From Streptomyces sp. NBC_01451 (GTDB taxonomy: Bacteria > Actinomycetota > Actinomycetes > Streptomycetales > Streptomycetaceae): a stretch of 64,000 bases of DNA. Numbering within the stretch: position 1 is the first letter of the stretch; the number at the start of each line of letters is the position of its first letter. The translations under genes and the position numbers were made by a program. Shown here piece after piece: positions 45,185-54,965 of the stretch. The notes under the pieces are model-generated. The model saw only the letters and a program-made list of their open reading frames with translations, did not search any database and was not told where the DNA came from. The stretch spans positions 3,534,001 to 3,598,000 of the forward strand of contig NZ_CP109479.1 of the NCBI RefSeq assembly GCF_036227485.1, read 5' to 3'.

Positions 45185-45796
45185 CTAACGGACCAGACCC
45201 CACCGGAAACCGAGCGCCACCGCGTGCGCGCGGTCCGAGGCGCCGAGCTTCTTGAACAGGCGCCTGGCGTGCGTTTTCACGGTGTCCTCGGAGAGGAACA
45301 GTTCGCGTCCGATCTCCGCGTTGGACCGGCCGTGGCTCATGCCTTCCAGGACCTGGATCTCGCGCGCGGTGAGCGTGGGCGCGGCGCCCATCTCGGCCGA
45401 GCGCAGCCGGCGCGGCGCGAGCCGCCAGGTCGGGTCGGCCAGCGCCTGCGTCACCGTGGCCCGCAGTTCGGCGCGCGAGGCGTCCTTGTGCAGATAGCCG
45501 CGGGCACCGGCGGCGACGGCGAGCGCCACGCCGTCCAGGTCCTCGGCGACGGTGAGCATGATGATGCGTGCTCCGGGGTCGGCGGACAGCAGCCGCCGGA
45601 CCGTCTCGACGCCGCCCAGACCGGGCATGCGTACGTCCATCAGAATGAGGTCCGAACGGTCGGCACCCCAGCGGCGGAGAACTTCCTCGCCGTTGGCCGC
45701 CGTGGTCACGCGCTCGACACCGGGCACGGTCGCGACCGCGCGGCGGAGCGCCTCTCGGGCAAGCGGGGAGTCGTCGCAGACGAGGACGGATGTCAT
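45185..45796 (-). CDS. bldM: Developmental response regulator BldM
   Basis: A 203-residue NarL-type regulator needed in Streptomyces for aerial growth and sporulation; known to act as a homodimer on one gene set and as a heterodimer with WhiI on another. The start is ATG 45796, with GGAGGG five bases upstream. The receiver keeps VCDD (7-9), Asp54 in LILMDVRMPG, a Thr in MLTVAED and Lys in YLHKDAS. The LuxR helix-turn-helix is LTAREIQVLEGMSHGRSNAEIGRELFLSEDTVKTHARRLF. It is divergent from whiD across a 402-base gap, as in S. coelicolor. Confidence 0.96.
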   Translation of the reverse strand: MTSVLVCDDSPLAREALRRAVATVPGVERVTTAANGEEVLRRWGADRSDLILMDVRMPGLGGVETVRRLLSADPGARIIMLTVAEDLDGVALAVAAGARGYLHKDASRAELRATVTQALADPTWRLAPRRLRSAEMGAAPTLTAREIQVLEGMSHGRSNAEIGRELFLSEDTVKTHARRLFKKLGASDRAHAVALGFRWGLVR

Positions 45797-46198
45797 GGCC
45801 GCCCTCCGCAGCTGATGCGCGTCACCTTGAGCCTCCAGGCTGGTACTTATCGTCACCTGTGCGGTTGACGCTCGACCGAATTTCCCGGCAGTGGGTACTG
45901 CCGCCCGTTCGAGCGCTTGTCCCTCCAACCGCCTCGCACTCTCAACGATGGTCACTCGAAAGAGTTACGGGGCCGTGTGTCGTCTTCGGCACTCTACGTG
46001 AGGGCACGCACACGGTGCAGACATGCTCAACAGACCCTCAACGTTTCAACACAACCTATGCCCCATTTAGCCGTTTTTCTTCCCTTTTATTGGTGTCTAA
46101 GGCTAGATTCACAATGAGTCATATTTTCATCTCCTTAGATCGTAGTTATACGGTCAGGGGCACCAAGTCAGCCCAGAACGGCAACAAGGGGACACGCA
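45797..46198. promoter_or_regulatory. 402-base bldM-whiD intergenic regulatory region, A+T-rich
   Basis: The stretch 46035-46160 is strikingly A+T-rich for this genome (CCCTTTTATTGG, CATATTTTCAT). A candidate whiD promoter is TTTTCA (46124-46129), 17 bases, TATACG (46147-46152). On the bldM side, TCAC (45952-45955) and GTTA (45964-45967) form the imperfect palindrome GTCACTCGAAAGAGTTAC, which resembles but does not exactly match a BldD-type box. BldD control of bldM is established in S. coelicolor and S. venezuelae. Confidence 0.5.
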
Positions 46199-46528
46199 AT
46201 GGCAGATTTCTCCCGCCTTCCCGGTCCGAACGCGGACCTCTGGGACTGGCAGCTCCTCGCGGCCTGCCGCGGGGTCGACAGCTCGCTCTTCTTCCACCCG
46301 GAGGGAGAGCGCGGTGCGGCACGGAGCGCTCGCGAGAACTCGGCCAAGGAGGTCTGCATGAGATGCCCGGTCCGCGCGCAGTGCGCGGCGCACGCACTGG
46401 CGGTGCGTGAGCCCTACGGCGTGTGGGGCGGGCTGACCGAGGACGAACGCGAAGAGCTGATGGGGCGGGCACGCAACCGGCTGGTGTCGGCGTCGGCCGG
46501 TGGCGGCGACCTCGGTTCGAACAATTGA
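46199..46528 (+). CDS. whiD: WhiB-family [4Fe-4S] sporulation protein WhiD
   Basis: A 109-residue Wbl protein required in Streptomyces for spore septation and maturation; Wbl proteins bind sigma HrdB region 4 through an iron-sulfur cluster. The start is ATG 46199, with AAGGGGA upstream. The four cluster Cys are 23, 53, 56 and 62 (LLAACRG, VCMRCPVRAQC), followed by the family turn GVWGGLTEDERE and a basic tail (RARNR). The last dozen residues differ in composition (Ala/Gly/Ser) and are probably disordered. Confidence 0.96.
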   Translation: MADFSRLPGPNADLWDWQLLAACRGVDSSLFFHPEGERGAARSARENSAKEVCMRCPVRAQCAAHALAVREPYGVWGGLTEDEREELMGRARNRLVSASAGGGDLGSNN

Positions 46529-46586
46529 AGGAACGTTTCTTCCAAAGCCGGGCCCGCCGCGGGCCGGCCCTGGGCCCGGGCGCGCG

Positions 46587-47486
46587 TCAGACCCGGCCCG
46601 CCGCCCGCGCCAGCTGGTCCAGCGTCGCCGCCACCGCCGGCACCTGCGCCAGGTCGGGCAGGGTCAGCGCGACGATCTCCCGCCGCACCGCCGGTTCCAG
46701 CGTCACCGTGCGCGCACCCCGCGGCCGTACGGACTCGATGGCGAGCTGGGGCAGGACGGCGACGCCCAGACCCGCGCCCACCAGGCCGATCACCGCGGGG
46801 TAGTCGTCGGTCGCGAAGTCGATGCGCGGGGTGAAGCCCGCGCTCTCGCAGGCCTCGACCAGTTGGCCCCGGCAGCGCGGGCAGCCGGCGATCCACGACT
46901 CGGCGGCGAGTTCGCCGAGGGCGACCGACTCGGCGCGGGACAGCCGGTGACCTTCGGGTACGAGGCCGACGAGCCGGTCGGTGAGAAGGGGGCGGACCAC
47001 CAGGTCGTCCCACTCGCCGGCCCCGGCCGCGCCCTCGTACCGGAAGGCCAGGGCCACGTCGCAGTCGCCCTCGCGCAACAGTTCGACGGAGTGCGGGGGT
47101 TCGGCCTCCTCCAGGGAGACCCGGGTGCCGGGGTGGGCGGCGCGCAGGGCGGCGAGGGCCGTCGGGACGAGGGTGGAACTGCCGCTGGGGAAGGACACCA
47201 GCCGGACCCGCCCCGCCCGCAGGCCGGCGATCGCGGCGACCTCCTCCTCCGCCGCCGTGAGCCCCGAGAGGATGCCCGCCGCGTGTCGCACCAGGGCCTC
47301 GCCCGCCTGGGTCAGGCGCATCTCGCGCCCGCTGCGGATGAGCAGCGGGGTGCCGACCGAGGCCTCCAGCGCTTTCATCTGCTGGCTCACGGCCGGCTGG
47401 GTGCAGCCCAGTTCGCGGCCCGCCGCCGAGAAGGAGCCGGTGGCGGCCACGGCACGCAGGACACGGAGATGACGGGCTTCGATCAT
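46587..47486 (-). CDS. LysR-family transcriptional regulator
   Basis: A 299-residue regulator from ATG 47486. The winged helix is at about residues 1-60 (LRVLRAVAATGSFSAAGRELGCTQPAVSQQMKALE), and a periplasmic-binding-like effector domain covers about 90-295. A CPRC motif (GCPRCRGQLVEACE) lies in the effector domain, which could be redox-sensitive or merely structural. It is divergent from the MOSC gene across 129 bases and probably controls it (the usual LysR arrangement; inferred). Confidence 0.92.
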   Translation of the reverse strand: MIEARHLRVLRAVAATGSFSAAGRELGCTQPAVSQQMKALEASVGTPLLIRSGREMRLTQAGEALVRHAAGILSGLTAAEEEVAAIAGLRAGRVRLVSFPSGSSTLVPTALAALRAAHPGTRVSLEEAEPPHSVELLREGDCDVALAFRYEGAAGAGEWDDLVVRPLLTDRLVGLVPEGHRLSRAESVALGELAAESWIAGCPRCRGQLVEACESAGFTPRIDFATDDYPAVIGLVGAGLGVAVLPQLAIESVRPRGARTVTLEPAVRREIVALTLPDLAQVPAVAATLDQLARAAGRV

Positions 47487-47615
47487 TTTTCGAGCATAAG
47501 TGAACCTTGGGGATGCTGACGAATAACGCGTCGACACTTTGGGCACGAGTGACTTAGCGTGTGGTCGTGGTCATCGATGCGGTGTCGGAATGACGAGTAC
47601 GGGGGCGAGTGGCTG

Positions 47616-48278
47616 ATGAAGGTGTTGTCCGTGAACGTGGGTCGTGCGCAGTCCGTGCCGTACACGGATCATCCGCAGGGCACGGGTATCGACAAGCGGC
47701 CGGTGGACGGGCCGGTGCGGGTGGCGGCGCCCGGCCCCAGGGGGATCGGCGGCAGCGGTCTGGCCGGGGACACGGTGTGCTCGAAGGAGCACCACGGCGG
47801 CGACGAACAGGCGGTGTACGCGGTCGCGCGCGAGGATCTCGACGAGTGGGAAAGCGAGTTGGGCCGCCCGCTGCGCGACGGGATGTTCGGCGAGAACCTC
47901 ACCACCCAGGGGCTGGACGTGTCCGGTGCGCTGATCGGCGAGCGCTGGCGGATCGGGTCCGAGGTGGTCCTGGAGGTGACCAGCGGGCGCATCCCCTGTG
48001 CGACGTTCCAGGGCCATCTGGGTGAGAAACGGTGGGCGAAGCGGTTCACGCAGCGAGGTGCGCCCGGCGCCTATCTGCGAGTGATCGAGCCGGGTGAGAT
48101 ACGGGCGGGCGACCCGGTGGACATCGTGCACCGCCCGGACCACGACGTGACGGTCGCCCTGTACTTCCGGGCGCTGACGACCGAGCGGACCCTGCTGCCA
48201 CGGCTGCTCACAGCCGGTGCGGCGCTGCATTCCGGGGCGACGGCGGCGGTTCACGAGCATGTGAGGAAGTACGGCTGA
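47616..48278 (+). CDS. MOSC-domain protein (YiiM-like)
   Basis: A 220-residue protein from ATG 47616 (MKVLSVNVGRAQSVPY). The MOSC core is clear: DEQAVYAVAREDLDEWESELGR, DGMFGENLTTQGLDVSGALIGERW, and the Cys in SGRIPCATFQGHLG. Stand-alone MOSC proteins of the YiiM type carry or use molybdenum cofactor to reduce N-hydroxylated compounds. The C-terminal 45 residues form a helical tail seen in YiiM relatives. It is probably regulated by the divergent LysR gene. Confidence 0.9.
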   Translation: MKVLSVNVGRAQSVPYTDHPQGTGIDKRPVDGPVRVAAPGPRGIGGSGLAGDTVCSKEHHGGDEQAVYAVAREDLDEWESELGRPLRDGMFGENLTTQGLDVSGALIGERWRIGSEVVLEVTSGRIPCATFQGHLGEKRWAKRFTQRGAPGAYLRVIEPGEIRAGDPVDIVHRPDHDVTVALYFRALTTERTLLPRLLTAGAALHSGATAAVHEHVRKYG

Positions 48279-48400
48279 CGCTCGGCGGCGGCACGGCTGC
48301 TGACAAGGACCTACGCGAAGGCCCCACGCGGGGACTTCACGATCGGGAGGGAGCGTGCAGGGGGGCGGACGGGCACAGTCGGGGTCACTAATCTTGCGCC

Positions 48401-49174
48401 ATGACAACGGCTCTGATTACGGGATCGACCGCGGGAATCGGCGCCGCGTTCGCGCGGCGGCTGGCGGCCGACGGCCACAACCTCGTCCTGGTGGCGCGCG
48501 ACACCGAGCGGCTCGGCGAGCAGGCGACGGAACTGCACGACCGGCACGGCATCGAGGCGGAGGTGCTGAGCGCCGACCTCGCGACGGACACCGGCATCGA
48601 GGCGGTGGCCGATCGCCTCGGCGACCGCAGGAACCCCGTCGACCTGCTGGTCAACAACGCCGGCTTCGGCAACAAGGGCCGCTATCTCGACGTGTCGATG
48701 GCGGACGAACTGAGGATGCTCAAGGTGCACTGCGAGGCGGTGCTGCGACTGACCAGTGCGGCGGCCGAGGCCATGCGGGAGCGGGGCCGCGGGGGTGTCG
48801 TCAATGTGGCGTCAGTCGCCGCCTTCGTGCCGCGGGGTACGTACGGGGCGTCGAAGGCGTGGGTCGTGCAGTTCACGCAGGGCGCGGCGAAGGACCTGGC
48901 GGGGAGCGGGGTGCGGCTGATGGCGCTGGCTCCCGGTTTCGTGCGTACGGAGTTCCATGAGCGGGCCGGGATGGGGACGGACAACATTCCGAACTGGATG
49001 TGGCTGGACGCGGACAAGCTGGTCGCGGCGGCGCTCGCCGATCTGGCCCGGGGCAAGTCCCTGTCGATTCCGGACCCGCGGTACAAGGCGCTGATGGGCG
49101 TGGTGAAGGTGACGCCCAGGGCGCTGCTGGGCGGGATCTCGTCGAAGACGGGGCGGAAGTACGGGCCGCAGTGA
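48401..49174 (+). CDS. Short-chain dehydrogenase/reductase
   Basis: A 257-residue classical SDR. The cofactor motif is TGSTAGIG (7-14), NNAG is at 85-88, and the catalytic Ser138, Tyr148 and Lys152 lie in NVASVAAFVPRGTYGASK. An Arg in VARDTERLGE suggests NADPH use. The substrate is unknown. The C-terminal extension (YKALMGVVKVTPRALLGGI) is like that of the DltE/YqjQ group acting on lipid or ketone substrates. The gene starts about 120 bases after the MOSC gene in the same direction; no Shine-Dalgarno is evident. Confidence 0.9.
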   Translation: MTTALITGSTAGIGAAFARRLAADGHNLVLVARDTERLGEQATELHDRHGIEAEVLSADLATDTGIEAVADRLGDRRNPVDLLVNNAGFGNKGRYLDVSMADELRMLKVHCEAVLRLTSAAAEAMRERGRGGVVNVASVAAFVPRGTYGASKAWVVQFTQGAAKDLAGSGVRLMALAPGFVRTEFHERAGMGTDNIPNWMWLDADKLVAAALADLARGKSLSIPDPRYKALMGVVKVTPRALLGGISSKTGRKYGPQ

Positions 49175-49267
49175 CATCTGCGCCGGACTTGGTGGAAGAG
49201 GTGGTGGCGCGGCTCCGGTGGGAGTATGGAGAGAGGTACCGGACCCAGGGGGGCCGGAGGCGGCGCC

Positions 49268-49975
49268 ATGACATTCGTACAGCTGATTGACTGCAAGACC
49301 AGTCGGTTCGACGAGATGAACCGGCTGATGGACACCTGGGTCGAACAGACCAGAGGGAAGCGGACCGCGACGCACACGCTGATCGGCAAGGATCTCTCGG
49401 ACTCGTCGCACTTCGTCGAGATCGTGGAGTTCCCGTCGTACGAGGAGGCGATGCGGAACTCGAACCTTCCGGAGACGGACAGGATCTTCCGGGAGATGGT
49501 CGCCCTGTGCGACGAGATGCCGACGTTCACGGATCTGGACGTGGTGCGGGACGAGCAGTTGTGCGCCGACACCGCGCGGCGGTTCTTCGAGGTGATCGCC
49601 GTCCACGGTGAACTGCCTCCACTCGACGACCTGTTCGTGGAGAGCTACCACGACCACGACCCGTCCAACGAGCAGGACGTCATCGGGCTGGACGCGGCCC
49701 GGCGCGAGATGCAGATGTGGCGCGAGGGCTTCGACTTCGTGTTCACCGTGCACGAGCAGATCGCCCAGGGCGACAGGGTCTGCACCCGCTGGACGTGGAA
49801 CGGGACTCAGCGCGGCGACTTCATGGGGATTGCCGGCACCGGCCGGAAGGCGTCGATGACCGGCACGACCATCCACCGGTTCGACTCGGACGGGAAGATC
49901 GTCGAGGGCTGGTGGGAGTACGACCGGCTGGGGCTGATGGGGCAGCTCGGGGCGCTGGACTCGTTGGAGCGGTAG
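49268..49975 (+). CDS. Two-domain protein: antibiotic-biosynthesis-monooxygenase-like plus SnoaL-like
   Basis: A 235-residue protein from ATG 49268, with GGAGG seven bases upstream. The N-terminal 90 residues resemble a dimeric alpha-beta barrel of the ABM type (SHFVEIVEFPSYEEAMRNSNLPETDRIFREM). The C-terminal part (about 100-225) is SnoaL/ester-cyclase-like, with VESYHDHDP, GLDAARREMQMWREGFDFVFTVHEQIAQGDRVCTRWTWNGTQRGDFMGI and HRFDSDGKIVEGWWEYD. Such folds often act in secondary metabolism, but there is no biosynthetic cluster here, so function is open. Confidence 0.82.
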   Translation: MTFVQLIDCKTSRFDEMNRLMDTWVEQTRGKRTATHTLIGKDLSDSSHFVEIVEFPSYEEAMRNSNLPETDRIFREMVALCDEMPTFTDLDVVRDEQLCADTARRFFEVIAVHGELPPLDDLFVESYHDHDPSNEQDVIGLDAARREMQMWREGFDFVFTVHEQIAQGDRVCTRWTWNGTQRGDFMGIAGTGRKASMTGTTIHRFDSDGKIVEGWWEYDRLGLMGQLGALDSLER

Positions 49976-50058
49976 GAGCGGTGGAGAGCAGGGGCAGCGC
50001 AGGAGTGGAGCACTCGGGGTGTGTGCGTACGGGGATCGTCTGACCGCCCGCGAAGGGA

Positions 50059-50093
50059 GAAACCCCCCGTTCCAGCCAGGAACGGGGGGTTTC
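50059..50093. terminator. Bidirectional terminator between SnoaL-type gene and groEL
   Basis: GAAACCCCCCGTTCC (50059-50073) pairs with GGAACGGGGGGTTTC (50079-50093), a perfect 15-bp stem with loop AGCCA, and TTCG follows. It lies between the convergent stops at 49975 and 50117. Confidence 0.92.
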
Positions 50094-50116
50094 TTCGTGC
50101 CGCGTGAGCTGTTGGC

Positions 50117-51751
<1,635 letters not shown>

Positions 51752-51863
51752 TCAGCCCTCTCGGAAAACTTGGGTGAACGAACCGCGCCCCCAGCACCCG
51801 GCTTGTTGAGAGTCGCGGGGGCCAGGGGCGCAGTTCACTGCAATGCTGGTAATACCGGGTGAA

Positions 51864-52172
51864 TTACTTCTCTACGATCGCGAGCACGTCGCGAGCCGAG
51901 AGGACGAGGTACTCCTCGCCGTTGTACTTCACCTCGGTGCCGCCGTACTTGCTGTACAGCACGATGTCGCCGGTCTTCACGTCGAGCGGAAGCCGCTCGC
52001 CGTTCTCGAAGCGGCCCGGGCCCACGGCCAGGACGACGCCCTCCTGGGGCTTCTCCTTGGCAGTGTCCGGAATGACCAGGCCAGAAGCCGTGGTCTGCTC
52101 GGCTTCGAGCGGCTGGACCACAATGCGGTCCTCGAGCGGCTTGATGGCAACCTTGGAGCTGGTGGTCGTCAC
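51864..52172 (-). CDS. groES: Co-chaperonin GroES
   Basis: A 102-residue co-chaperonin that caps GroEL. The mobile loop ([19 protein letters not shown]) and the beta-barrel core ([33 protein letters not shown]) are typical. It precedes groEL by 121 bases. Two CIRCE operators lie 98-171 bases upstream of its ATG, giving HrcA repression that is relieved by heat shock. Confidence 0.97.
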   Translation of the reverse strand: MTTTSSKVAIKPLEDRIVVQPLEAEQTTASGLVIPDTAKEKPQEGVVLAVGPGRFENGERLPLDVKTGDIVLYSKYGGTEVKYNGEEYLVLSARDVLAIVEK

Positions 52173-52269
52173 GATCCGACCTCCCCCTTCGGAGATCTCA
52201 CGGGGTTAACTGTCTGAGGTGGCGACCAGGTGGATCCGTCGTCGCGGGTGCCGGACCTGCCCGTCGCTG

Positions 52270-52296
52270 TTGGCACTCTCCAGTGGGGAGTGCCAG
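52270..52296. promoter_or_regulatory. CIRCE element (HrcA operator), promoter-proximal copy
   Basis: TTGGCACTC, nine bases, GAGTGCCAG: one base in each outer end departs from the consensus TTAGCACTC-N9-GAGTGCTAA. It lies downstream of the predicted -10 of groES. Confidence 0.9.
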
Positions 52297-52301
52297 ACCT
52301 G

Positions 52302-52331
52302 AGACTATGACCGCGATTAGCACTCGGTCAA
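52302..52331 (-). promoter_or_regulatory. groES promoter
   Basis: On the minus strand TTGACC (52326-52331) and TAGTCT (52302-52307) are separated by 18 bases, a good vegetative promoter. The -35 lies inside the spacer of the upstream CIRCE element, so HrcA bound there would block polymerase. Confidence 0.7.
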
Positions 52332-52343
52332 GCGGAGTGCCAA
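52317..52343. promoter_or_regulatory. CIRCE element (HrcA operator), promoter-distal copy
   Basis: TTAGCACTC, nine bases, GAGTGCCAA: eight or nine of nine bases match the consensus in each arm. It overlaps the -35 of groES and is only 60 bases from the divergent P-loop kinase ATG at 52403. Confidence 0.93.
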
Positions 52344-52402
52344 TTCCGTCGTGGGTGGCGCGGGGTTTCCGGCGGTCGCGGGGTGCGCTGAGGAGGGTGT
52401 CG

Positions 52403-53098
52403 ATGCGTCTGCGTCCGGGTGAGACCGAGGCCGTCGGCCTGCGGGTGGTGGCCGTGCTCGACGCCGTCCGGCTGTTGCGCGAGGCGGCGCCCGACGTCAC
52501 CGGACGTCCTCGGGTGATCGCGATCGACGGCCGGGGCGGTGCCGGCAAGACGACCCTGGCCGAGCGGCTGCGCGAGGCGGCGCCCGGCTCCGCCGTCGTG
52601 CACACCGACGACATCGCCTGGAACCACGCCTGCTTCGACTGGGGTACCGCGCTCGTCGAGAACGTCCTGCGCCCCCTGCACCGGGGCGAGGCGGTGGACT
52701 TCCGTCCTGACGCCTGGATCGCCCACGGCAGGCCCGGGTCGGTCACCGTGCCCGCGGGTGCCGGTTTCGTCTGGGTCGAGGGCACGGGCGTCATCCGCGA
52801 GGAGCTGGCCCCGTGGCTGGACGCCTCGGTGTGGATGCAGGGCGACCTCGACGAGCAGGAGCGTCTGCTGACCGTCCGCGACGGCGACTCCCCCGCGCAG
52901 CGGGAGCACGTGGCGAACTGGCTGCTGGAGGAGCTGCCGTTCATGCTGCGCGAACAGCCGTGGGCCCGAGCGACCATGGTCGTGGCCGGTCCTCCGCCGA
53001 CCGGCCACGACCACGACCCGGACACCGAGCTGGTCGTCGCCCCGCCGGTCGGCTCCCGGGCGCCCCTGGGCCGGCTCGGCCGAGGGCGTCAGAGGTAG
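52403..53098 (+). CDS. P-loop kinase, uridine/cytidine kinase-like
   Basis: A 231-residue protein from ATG 52403 (AGGAGGG five bases upstream). The Walker A motif GRGGAGKT (43-50) follows a RPRVIAIDG strand, and the lid and base-binding region shows HTDDIAWNHACFDW and a segment DLDEQERLLTVRDGD like the uridine-kinase group. The AMP/uridine kinase likeness is general; the true substrate is unknown. It is divergent from groES, with the CIRCE sites between them. Confidence 0.85.
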   Translation: MRLRPGETEAVGLRVVAVLDAVRLLREAAPDVTGRPRVIAIDGRGGAGKTTLAERLREAAPGSAVVHTDDIAWNHACFDWGTALVENVLRPLHRGEAVDFRPDAWIAHGRPGSVTVPAGAGFVWVEGTGVIREELAPWLDASVWMQGDLDEQERLLTVRDGDSPAQREHVANWLLEELPFMLREQPWARATMVVAGPPPTGHDHDPDTELVVAPPVGSRAPLGRLGRGRQR

Positions 53099-53892
53099 TC
53101 CTCCAGGCGGCCCACGCTCAGTCCCTTCTCCTGGACCTCGCGGAGCAGCCTCACCGTCCGCTCGACCAGTGGAGGGCCGTCCAGGTCGTCGTCGGGGCCC
53201 ACGAGGAGGATGTCGCCCGCCCGGAGGTGCTCCCCCTCGGTCCACCGGACCACCGCCGAGACCCCGCAGTCCGCGGCGGCTCTCAGGGTGGTCGTGTCGT
53301 AGGTGCCGTAGGGCGGGCGGAAGAGGCGCGGGCGGAGGCCGAAGCGTTCGCGGAGTTTGTCCTGCTGGCCGCAGATCTCGGCGCGCTGGCCGGCGTACGG
53401 CAGGCCTCGCAGGGACTGGTGGTCCAGGGTGTGGTTCTGGACGTTCGCGCCGACCTCGCGCAGTCGGGCGAAGTGGGCGTAGCCCGGGCCCACGACACTG
53501 TCCGTGAGGAACATGCTGACCGGGAGGCGCAGTTCGCGGACCAGGTCGACGAACCGGGGGTCGCGTTCGGCGCCGTCGTCGTAGGTGAGGAAGACGACCT
53601 TGTCGTGGGTCGGGACGCGGTCGACGACCGGGGGCAGGCCGGGGCCCGCCGCACGGATCGGGGGGCGGGGCGACGGGGGCGGGGCCAGGGGCACACGGGA
53701 CGGCAGGCCCCAGCGGCGGTAGGCGTGCGGGTCGTCGGCCCGGGAGGGCGGCGTACGGGCGGCCTGCCGGGCCGCGTGGGCCGCCTTTCTGCCGAGGCGT
53801 TCGATGGGGTCCACGGACTGGGCGCAGCCGGTGACGGCCGCCCCCAGGAGCGCGGCGGCGAGTGCGGCGGCGACCAGTGGGCGCGCGGTCAC
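53089..53892 (-). CDS. Lipoprotein polysaccharide deacetylase homologue with altered motif 5
   Basis: A 267-residue NodB-type protein from GTG 53892. The signal peptide ends in the lipobox VTGC (Cys23). NodB motifs: TYDDG (103-107) for the catalytic base and metal Asp, HTLDH (154-158) for the metal His pair, and RPPYG (192-196) present. The motif 5 region reads GDILLVGPDDD where the family usually has a leucine and catalytic His (as in its neighbour, GDIVLSHF), so activity may be reduced or changed. GTGA overlaps the stop of the upstream deacetylase gene (53889-53892), so the pair is coupled. Its own end overlaps the convergent kinase gene by ten bases. Confidence 0.88.
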   Translation of the reverse strand: MTARPLVAAALAAALLGAAVTGCAQSVDPIERLGRKAAHAARQAARTPPSRADDPHAYRRWGLPSRVPLAPPPSPRPPIRAAGPGLPPVVDRVPTHDKVVFLTYDDGAERDPRFVDLVRELRLPVSMFLTDSVVGPGYAHFARLREVGANVQNHTLDHQSLRGLPYAGQRAEICGQQDKLRERFGLRPRLFRPPYGTYDTTTLRAAADCGVSAVVRWTEGEHLRAGDILLVGPDDDLDGPPLVERTVRLLREVQEKGLSVGRLEDYL

Positions 53893-54875
53893 AGGTAGTC
53901 CTCCAGGCGGGCGACCGCGTACCCCTTGGCGGTGACGAGTTTCATGAAGCGGCGGACCATGTCGGGCATCGTGCCCTTCCCGTCGTCCTTGCCGCGGAAG
54001 TGGCTGAGGACGATGTCTCCGGGGTGGATGTCCCGGTCCCACTCGCGGTAGTCCCAGTGGTCGGCGAAGACCTCCTCGTTCCAGAGGGGTACGTGCTTCA
54101 CGCCGCACGACTTCGCGGCGCGCAGGCTGTCCTCGTTGTAGTTGCCGTAGGGCGGGCGGAAGAGGGCCGGGCGGGTGCCGTACCGCTTCTTGATCACGTC
54201 CTGCATGCCGCAGATCTCGGTCTTCTGGCGTTCGTAGGAGAGGGCGGGCAGGTAACGGTGGTGGAGGGTGTGGTTGTTGAGTACGACACCCCGGTCGCGC
54301 ATCTTCCTGAAGTAGCCGTAGTCCTCCTTGACCAGGTAGTCGCTGAGGAAGGCGGTGTACGGGATCTTGAGTTCGCTCATCATCCGCAGGAACGCCGGGT
54401 CCTTCTCGGCGCCGTCGTCGATCGTGAGGAAGACGATCTTGTCGCGGGTCGGGATCGTGGTGAAGACGGGCGGCAGGCCGCGTTCCTCGTGGTCGTCCAC
54501 CTCGAAGCCCTTGCGGGTGGCGAGGTGGGGTTTGCGGGCCGGGGGCGGGGGTGCGGTGAGCGGGGGTGCGGTCAGGCCCCAGCGCTTGGCCGTGGCCGCG
54601 CGGGCCGCGTAGGAACGGCGCAGCTTCTGGGCGTAGGCGTCGAGGGCGCGCGCCGGGGGTGCGTGGAGGCGCAGTTCCTGGCCGGGGGCGGGGCGGACGT
54701 TCTTCGGCGGGGCGGTGGCTGCCGTGCGGCGTTCCGTGCGGCGTTCCGTACGGCCCTCCGAGCCGCCTTCCGCGCAGCCGGAGATGAGGGGGGAGGCGAG
54801 AGCGGCCACGGTGAGAGCGGTGATCCCCGCACGGATCACTGACCGGTTTTTGTATTTTTGTCCTACTGATCGCAT
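53889..54875 (-). CDS. Lipoprotein polysaccharide deacetylase
   Basis: A 328-residue protein from ATG 54875. The lipobox is ISGC (Cys34). After a disordered stretch with an RTERRTERRTA repeat and a Pro-rich spacer come the NodB domain motifs TIDDG (151-155), HTLHH (202-206), RPPYGNYNE (near 240) and GDIVLSHF (near 290), all in order and complete. It would remove acetyl groups from peptidoglycan, teichoic or other cell-surface amino sugars; which one is not visible. It forms a translationally coupled pair with the gene at 53089. Confidence 0.9.
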   Translation of the reverse strand: MRSVGQKYKNRSVIRAGITALTVAALASPLISGCAEGGSEGRTERRTERRTAATAPPKNVRPAPGQELRLHAPPARALDAYAQKLRRSYAARAATAKRWGLTAPPLTAPPPPARKPHLATRKGFEVDDHEERGLPPVFTTIPTRDKIVFLTIDDGAEKDPAFLRMMSELKIPYTAFLSDYLVKEDYGYFRKMRDRGVVLNNHTLHHRYLPALSYERQKTEICGMQDVIKKRYGTRPALFRPPYGNYNEDSLRAAKSCGVKHVPLWNEEVFADHWDYREWDRDIHPGDIVLSHFRGKDDGKGTMPDMVRRFMKLVTAKGYAVARLEDYL

Positions 54876-54965
54876 GGTGCCGGATCTTCCCAGGACGGGA
54901 CCGCGGAAGGCTGCCGACACCGCCGCCGGAAGCACGCCGTCCACCGGCTGGCCCACAATGTCCCG

